The notes beneath the pieces were generated by a model. That model did not search any database, was not told where the DNA came from, and saw only the letters and a program-made list of their open reading frames with translations. A stretch of 64,000 bases of DNA. Source: Sambucus nigra. Taxonomy: Eukaryota > Streptophyta > Magnoliopsida > Dipsacales > Adoxaceae. The translations under genes were made by a program, and so were the position numbers. The DNA lies in the NCBI GenBank assembly GCA_949130495.1, contig OX422221.1, positions 143,191,405-143,255,404 of the forward strand, written 5' to 3'. Each line of letters begins with the position of its first letter. Position 1 is the first letter of the stretch. Shown here piece by piece: positions 57,784 through 64,000 of this stretch.

Positions 57784-58752
57784 ATGCCACCGAAGAGAGG
57801 CCATTCAGTCAGGGAAATAGTGGGGATGAGAGTGTGGAACCTCAATTGCCTCCCAGGACTATGACTATAGATGAAGTTGCCAATATTGTGGCACAACCAG
57901 TAACTGCTGCCATTTCTACGATAGCGTAGCAACCTGCCGTTCAAGCAGCCCAAACCCATTGAGGACCATCTTTGAGGGAAGGAGTTTAGGAACATTTTAG
58001 TAAGGGGCATCCTCCATAGTTCTCGGGGGGAGTTGATGTGATGGTTGCAAGCCGATGGAAGAGTAGTATGCAGAGGCACCTCTGTATGATTGAGTGTAGT
58101 GAGGTGTGAAAGCAATTTTTAGCCACCTTTAAGTTAACGGGAGGAGATCTCCAATGGTGGGAGTCTGTCACCACGTCAGAACAGAGAGATACTTTGCCTA
58201 TAACAGATTTTTGGGCACTCTTTGACCGAAGGTATTTTCCTTCCCTGATTCAGAAGGAAATGAAGAGGAAACTGATGGATGTGTTTCAAGGTAATAGAAC
58301 GGTGGAAGAATATGAAGAAGAATTTACTCGATGGGCGAAATTAGTACCTGGTGAGGTAAATACGGAAGAGGAGCGTATATAGAAGTTCATGTGAGGGTTA
58401 GATTGGAGAATTCAGCAACATTTGTTAGGGAGACCAGCGTTAGTGACTTTCGTCGAGGTAGTGAATGTGGCACGACTACAGTGTCATAAATATCATTTTT
58501 GTTCGCAAGGGGGGTAAGAAATTGGGAGACTCGGCTTCATCAAGTAGGTCTGGCGAAAAGAATGCCAGTGGGTATAAGTCTGACTATAGAGGGTCACAAC
58601 GGCATTTTGTTCCTCAAGGTGGGCCGAGAGGATTTGTAGGTAGATGTTTCTTTTATAAGGAAATAGGTCATAGAAAGAGAGATTGTCCTAAAAGAGGTAG
58701 AGGACCACATTTTGAGGAAGTTTTGGATGTGCAGCCCCTACAGCAGATTTGA
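57784..58752 (+). pseudogene. gag: Element C gag
   Basis: MPPKRGHSVRE opens at 57784, then the frame shifts. MTIDEVANIVAQPVTAAIST follows, and after stops comes the Retrotrans_gag part: FLATFKLTGGDLQWWESV, ITDFWALFDRRYFPSLIQKE, VFQGNRTVEEYEEEFTRWAK. The last frame ends RCFFYKEIGHRKRDCPKRGR, a CCHC zinc knuckle whose second cysteine is tyrosine. This is the domain order of gypsy gag with a single knuckle. At least five stops and two frame changes make it non-functional. There is no protease, RT or integrase after it. Confidence 0.85.
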
Positions 58753-59861
58753 GGTCATTTTAGGCCAGGGGACTTTGTGTGGGAACCCAATGATGAGGAG
58801 AGAAAATCGGACTAGTGAGGTATGATGTAAGTTATTTTTCTTTATGAATAAGATTATTACTATATGAAGTTTCGAAATATTGTATGGGAGATAGTTATGA
58901 AGGGTAGTGCTATAACCCTATTATGTATGGAATGACTCGAAAGGGAATTTTGAGCAAGTGAGGCTCTTATGTTATTATCTTTTGAGAAACTAAATTATTT
59001 TGTAAGGTGCTAAATAGAGAGCTATAACTTTGTTGTGAATGTAAGAATTGTTATTGTGTATTGAGTAGGAATGATAAAGCTACTTATTTTTATAGTCATG
59101 TTAGACTTATATAATTGTTGTATTCCAGTTATGGAAGAGCCTAGTAAATGGCAATATATATAAATATGATGTGTGAGATAACTTCTGGATGAAAATTCAG
59201 AATTCAATAGATTATTATTGAGTGAGAAAATTTTAGCTCATAATTATGCTAATTTTGAGAGCTATATGTTAATATGTGTATGATGATTGTTAAAACCTTG
59301 TGTCATTGGCATGAGGTATTTTATTTAAATGTCGAAAGACACAAATCGTTTTAAAATAAACTGTTTTCAAAATAAAACTTTTTATGGGCCTTTGGGCCAT
59401 ATCAAAATGATTTCCACAAAAATACTTTTAAACTCTAGTCCTGATCTAACACTCTCAATCCCCGACGTTGCTACATATTAGTGTATTGGGAGGGTTCCTT
59501 TTTTGGATTTCGCTTGCGAGACCTCCATCGCATGAAAGTGGCGAATGTCAGGAATTGAGAGGAGTTATATCTTTGGACCTTTCAAAAATTTTATATTATT
59601 AGTATGCTAATATAATTTAACATGTTCCTAATTGCTGTACTATTCAAGGCAAGAGAAGCCTAATTATGTTTATACGAGTAGAGCTCGAATAAAGGGTGTA
59701 TGGGCGCCCTAGTAGTTAAAATTGGTTTTATAATGAATTAAAATAATTCGTCGTGAGAAGTGGGAGGTTTGGGTATAGTGTTAGTAAGGATAAGTGTAGT
59801 AGGAACTAGTTGAGCTTTGGAGTATTATGCTTAGCTAAATTTTGAGGACGAAATTCTTGTA
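58753..59861 (+). other. Element C internal remainder without pol
   Basis: About 1.1 kb, AT-rich, with no pol motif. One copy of the shared unit core lies at 59480-59560 (GGGAGGGTTCCTTTTTTGG, TTGCGAGACC). The last 40 bp carry AATTTTGAGGACGAAATTC before the polypurine tract. Confidence 0.75.
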
Positions 59862-59873
59862 AGTGGGGAAGTC
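59862..59873 (+). other. Polypurine tract of element C
   Basis: AGTGGGGAAGTC directly before the second LTR. The LTR's first base here is G instead of T (GGTAACAACCC). Confidence 0.8.
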
Positions 59874-60622
59874 GGTAACAACCCGAGATTTTTTAGACGA
59901 TAATTTATATATTTTTGGCAGAAATATATATTATTTTTATTGGAGAATAATTAAATTGGCACTTGAGGTCAAAATTTGAAGATGTTAGAAAGTGATTCGT
60001 ATGACGATTTTGAGTGTGTCATTATTTTCGAAAGGGTCAAGAAAGTCGAAATGACTGTACTTGGGGTCTATTTAGGTTGCAAAATATTTTGGGTTTGTTT
60101 GGCTCGAATTAAAGTTATCGAGTCATTTAAAGTGTGTATTATTATTTAAAGAGGCGTATCTTGGGAGATAAGGCTTAAAAGCCTACGGGAGATAGAATTC
60201 TCCTTAAAGAGAAATAGAAATAGAAAGAAAGAAAGAGAGAAGAAGAGAAGAAGAAGAAGAAGAAAAAGAGGAGAAAAGTGGGATTTCTGGCCATTACGTG
60301 AACTCGAGGAGGATTCAGACCATACGAACACGAGGCAAGTGATTAAACTTGCTAAATAATTGTTGCGTACCATTTATTTCATGATTTGTGGATATAATTT
60401 GAGTTTTGGGATAAATTGTTAAAACCTAACTTTTGGATAAAATCCTAGATTTGTTGTGCATATAATGGATTTGAGGTTAGATATTAGTTGAGGTGTGATA
60501 TTTGATGAATATTAATGATATACATATGTTTTGATTGAAGAGATATGGTTAGAAGTTGATAAAAATGATTTTTGAGATTTTGGTTTTTGAAGAAAAGTAG
60601 CCATTTTCGTGCCTTCTGATAG

Positions 60623-60823
60623 GCCGAATCGATTCGACCCCTTACCGAATCGATTCGGATAGTTGCAGGTGCCCAGGTCTGAGTGACCGAATTGATTCGG
60701 CCCCAACTCGAATCGATTCGGCCTGAGACAGAATCCCAGGTCCTTTGGACCGAATCGATTCGTATCAAGGGCGAATTGATTCGTAGGGCCGAATCGATTC
60801 GGATTTGGCCCGAATCGATTCGG
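60623..60823. repeat. Palindrome array, element C 3' LTR
   Basis: Eight copies in 201 bp. Six keep the perfect CGAATCGATTCG core and two have CGAATTGATTCG. Confidence 0.93.
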
Positions 60824-61568
60824 AAATAGGGCTGTTTTGGGGGAGTTTTTCTGGAATGAGTTTTATCCGTGATCGCTTGAGTTTATTGATTGGGACTCTC
60901 CATAGGAGTTATGAGAAGTGTGTTTTGGAGATTTTTGGGGAGTTCCCTTATGAGAAATTATTGGATCCCTATTGACTTAAATTGAGAGAATACCGATTAG
61001 AGAGTATTGTACCGATTAGTGGGGAAACCCACTACCATTGAGAATTCTATTTGGAGATAATTATGGAATTATATGAAAGAGTGAGAATGCGCTTAGTGAT
61101 ATTGGATTTTAGAATCAAATCCCAAAAAGGGTATAACTTTAAAGGTTCATATGATCAATTGAACCGCATTTCAGATTGAAAATTACAAATGTTGATTGAT
61201 GTGCATACGGATATAAAAAATATCCTTAACGTTAATTAACTTGGGAGATGTCTCACATAAATGAGAAATGCTGATCGAGGTGCATTAGGATATAAAGAAT
61301 ATACTTAACGTAAATAGAATTGAGAGACGATTTATATTAATATAAGTGTAGTGTGAACTTCAAGTGAGAAATAGTATAGTGTATACTAAGTGGGGAAGCT
61401 ATGTGAGATATTTTGACGCAGAGTATATTGAAAGTAAAATATACTTATAATGATATTATTTCACTTACGCCTAAGAGAGTACTATGGTTATGTAACAGTG
61501 TGATATATATACCTTATATGATGGTATATATTTATCTGATGTGATGATGTATGTATATCTTATGTGAA

Positions 61569-61629
<61 letters not shown>

Positions 61630-61985
61630 TGAAGCATACCCCCTCCTTGCTATCATTGGGAAGTTGCGCGATGAGGGTGAGCATCCTAGCTCGAGGAGCA
61701 GGATGTGGATATTCCCCAGGTCATAGTTGTCCATTTTATTTGTGTGATTATATTTTGGGGGTGAGAAGTCATGGGTATGTGTCGTTTTCACTTGTCGGTT
61801 AGGAACTATGACCGCTTCCCAGACGTTGTGTGTGTGTGTTGGCCGCGATGTCAGTGATATTGAGTCTGATCGCTGGTCCCCAGGATGATATATGAGTGAT
61901 GCTCTGGAAGATGATAGCATTGAGAACCTGCGTCCTCGAGTTATATCTCGTTGGGATGGTTATGATTATACTGGTGTGCTTAGTA

Positions 61986-62500
61986 CTTTGGGTATCGAGG
62001 GCATAATGGACCTCAACGACCAACATTGCCAAGGAGTAGTGTATCGGGGGGGGGGGGGGGGAGGGGTTCCTTATTTGGATTTCGCTTGCGAGACGTCCCA
62101 CGCAGGAAATGCAGTGCAATGTTGGGAGTGAGTAGAAGTTAGTCCTTATTGCTCATATTTATATAAATAGCATGTATCTCGACGATCGACATTTCCAAGG
62201 AGTAGTGTATCGGGGGCGTTCCTTGTTTGGATTTCGCTTGCGAGACGTCCCATGCACGAAACGCCGTGCACTGTTGAGAATTGAGAATAATTATTTAATT
62301 GATTAATTTGTTATAAAATAAAAATAGAATTTGGGTTATACGCGTCATGCATTGAGGGTATAATGAATCTTGATAATCAATACTGCCAGGAGTAGTGTAT
62401 TGGGGGGGGGGGGGTTCCTTGTTTGGATTTCACTTGCGAGACATTCCACGCACGAAACACAGTGCAATATTGAGAATTGGGAGAAGTTTAGTCCTTAGCA
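61986..62500 (+). repeat. Shared 140-bp unit, three copies in C 3' LTR
   Basis: Units at about 61986-62147, 62166-62285 and 62340-62500, matching the three in the 5' LTR. The G run at the joint has expanded to about 16 and 13 G in the first and third. Confidence 0.85.
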
Positions 62501-63425
62501 CTTGGATGCTAATAACTCATATATATATATTGATGGAATAACTAGAATATGAGAAATTCTAGTAAGAAAATGTTTATGTAAATTTTTATATGTTAAGTAA
62601 GTGAACAAATAATTGAGATCAATAATATTTGATATTGGAGGATTATGTGTTAGATGGAACTTAGAAGAATATCAATTGGGTTTAAGTTAGATTAATTTGC
62701 CTAGATAGATTCGGACTTTTATTTGGAGATCACGTGCATACGTTTACTTGCGCGCTTTAGTTGAGAGGTGAGTTGGATTTTATGAAAAGCGCGACTCCAC
62801 CTTAATCATGTTATAATGTATTTATAATTATTATGCATTTTAATGCACTTGTTATAAAATATTTTTGCACCTCGGGCTCTGACCCGTTTGTATTTTCTCT
62901 TACTGTGCATATATATTGTATTATTCTATGTGTTCCTCCGCAAGGACGCCATTGATGTTCTCCATCCAGAGTATTCGTGGAGTTGTGGCAGTAGCGGGCT
63001 GTTGCGGCATTTTGTTATAGTCGATTCCTATCTTTTGTGTATCTAGATTAGGATTCATTTTATATATCGGGTTTATACCCAAGTGTTGTAGAGTAGCACT
63101 TTTATATTTTCTTTCTCAGATTATTGTATTGTCTGTGACCCGACAGCATATTAAGGTATTTTACTTTGTATATTGTGTTGTACTCCTTTGTTAGTCTCTT
63201 ATATATCATTTGTGTTGTTGGTTAGTTATTGCATTGTAGGTTATAGTAAGTGTTAATAAAACGATTTAAATTTTTTTGATACCCTCTTGTTGTAGTAATG
63301 GGTAGTTAGCCGTGTTTGTTGTTAGGATCGTCGGTAGATGCTGAGAATGATCCACTTGAGATTCCTGATTATTTTAGTATAGGGCTGGCCACCCGTTATT
63401 ATTTTAATCAGGGTGTCACATATAC

Positions 63426-64000
63426 TTTCCACTAGCATAGGATTATTATAATTTAAGAATGATATTTTTTATGACTTGTAAAAATGGGTTTACAAAAAGG
63501 GTTTCTATGGTTTTGAGAAAAATGTTTTGTTTCAAGAAATCTTAACATATAAATATTTTGTGGAATTAAATGTTTGAAATAATAGTTGTTTATTGAAAAT
63601 ATTTTATGAGCAAATTCCTTAAGATTTTCTTGTGAAAACTTTGGATTTTATATCAACGGAAATTCATTCAAGTTTTGAAGAAATAAAAATATCTTTTAGC
63701 TTGAAAAACATGTTTATGAAAATATTATGGAATTTATAGAATAAACTATATGTTTGACCCATAAAAGGATTTTTGGACTTACTCCTTATGCATGTAAACT
63801 TGTAATATTTGGATGATTAGCATATCAACAAGTTTAATGAAGGTTTTATTGGGTTTTACTTATGAAATAAAAAAAATAAAAATTTCAAGCCTTAAAGTGT
63901 GTGAAAAAGTGTTATAAATGTGATAAGTGTGTGGTCTCAAGACTAGATGTATTAACAAAGGAAAATAGTATTTTTCTTATAAAATAGTCATTAAATGTTC
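63426..64000. other. AT-rich right edge
   Basis: Flank of element C. No coding or repeat signal recognised. Confidence 0.4.

Larger units (their letters stand above)
54175..63420 (+). mobile_element. LTR element C, gag-only long-LTR derivative
   Basis: The LTRs at 54175-57604 (3430 bp) and 59874-63420 (3547 bp) enclose only 2269 bp. The perfect target duplication is TATAC (54170-54174 and 63421-63425). TGGTATCAGAGC, the initiator tRNA-Met primer site, starts at 57607, two bases after the first LTR. GTGGGGAAG, the polypurine tract, lies just before the second. The interior holds a decayed gag, then about 1.1 kb without pol. AATTTTGAGGACGAAATTC just before the polypurine tract is the relic of the end of gypsy pol. 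The gag wording suggests chromovirus-like ancestry, which is an inference. Confidence 0.95.
59874..63420 (+). repeat. Element C 3' LTR
   Basis: Aligns end to end with the 5' LTR. It has an extra TTATTTTTATTGGAGAATAA-like stretch near 59930 that is deleted in the 5' LTR, a longer TA microsatellite (61571-61626) and G runs at 62047-62062 and 62402-62414. It ends CAGGGTGTCACA. Confidence 0.95.

Overview
The window looks like repeat-rich, AT-rich plant nuclear DNA, almost certainly from a flowering plant. The evidence is the mix of element types: Ty3/gypsy of the Tat type with an extra archaeal-type RNase H, CACTA (En/Spm) transposons with CACTACACCAAA ends, long-LTR derivatives primed by initiator tRNA-Met, a short hAT-like element, and LINE and Ty1/copia remnants. 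I recognise no host gene, tRNA, rRNA or CRISPR array. Every coding stretch I can name comes from a transposable element, and nearly all are broken by stops or frameshifts.

Layout. 1-2944: old debris with a LINE endonuclease remnant and a copia GAG-pre-integrase remnant. 2945-3583: CACTA-type ends abutting a truncated LTR. 3584-21462: a Tat-lineage gypsy element (copy 1) with partial 5' LTR, gag, pol, a large antisense region and 3' LTR. Its gag-pol is split at 5514 by a complete 7.6-kb CACTA element (5517-13149, target duplication ATG). 21862-22885: remnant of a second CACTA element. 23537-32997: LTR element A on the minus strand, with two 2983-bp LTRs, a 3.5-kb internal region without intact genes, and target duplication ACCCA. 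33160-33712: A-rich tandem repeats. 33713-38974: second gypsy copy on the minus strand, cut off inside integrase. 39408-43512: 4.1-kb solo LTR D (duplication TTTAT). 44004-44695: hAT-like non-autonomous element. 46039-48310: two opposed copia gag remnants. 50090-50748: LTR fragment related to D. 50749-54036: solo LTR B. 54175-63420: LTR element C with 3.4-3.5-kb LTRs and a decayed gag but no pol (duplication TATAC). The right edge shows nothing I recognise.

How the parts relate. A, B and C belong to one loose family of long LTRs, and D appears to be a more distant member. Each carries, roughly 0.7-0.9 kb from the LTR start, a block of about 200 bp holding about eight copies of a short perfect palindrome. 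The palindrome is CGAATCGATTCG in A, B and C, and CGTTCGAACG in D. This shared layout with a changed palindrome is the most unusual signal in the window. A second shared unit of roughly 140 bp, with a core near GGTTCCTTGTTTGGATTT, recurs two or three times in the LTRs of B and C and again inside the internal regions of A and C. The nesting gives a relative order of insertion: CACTA after gypsy copy 1, and solo LTR B after the D-like fragment it interrupts.
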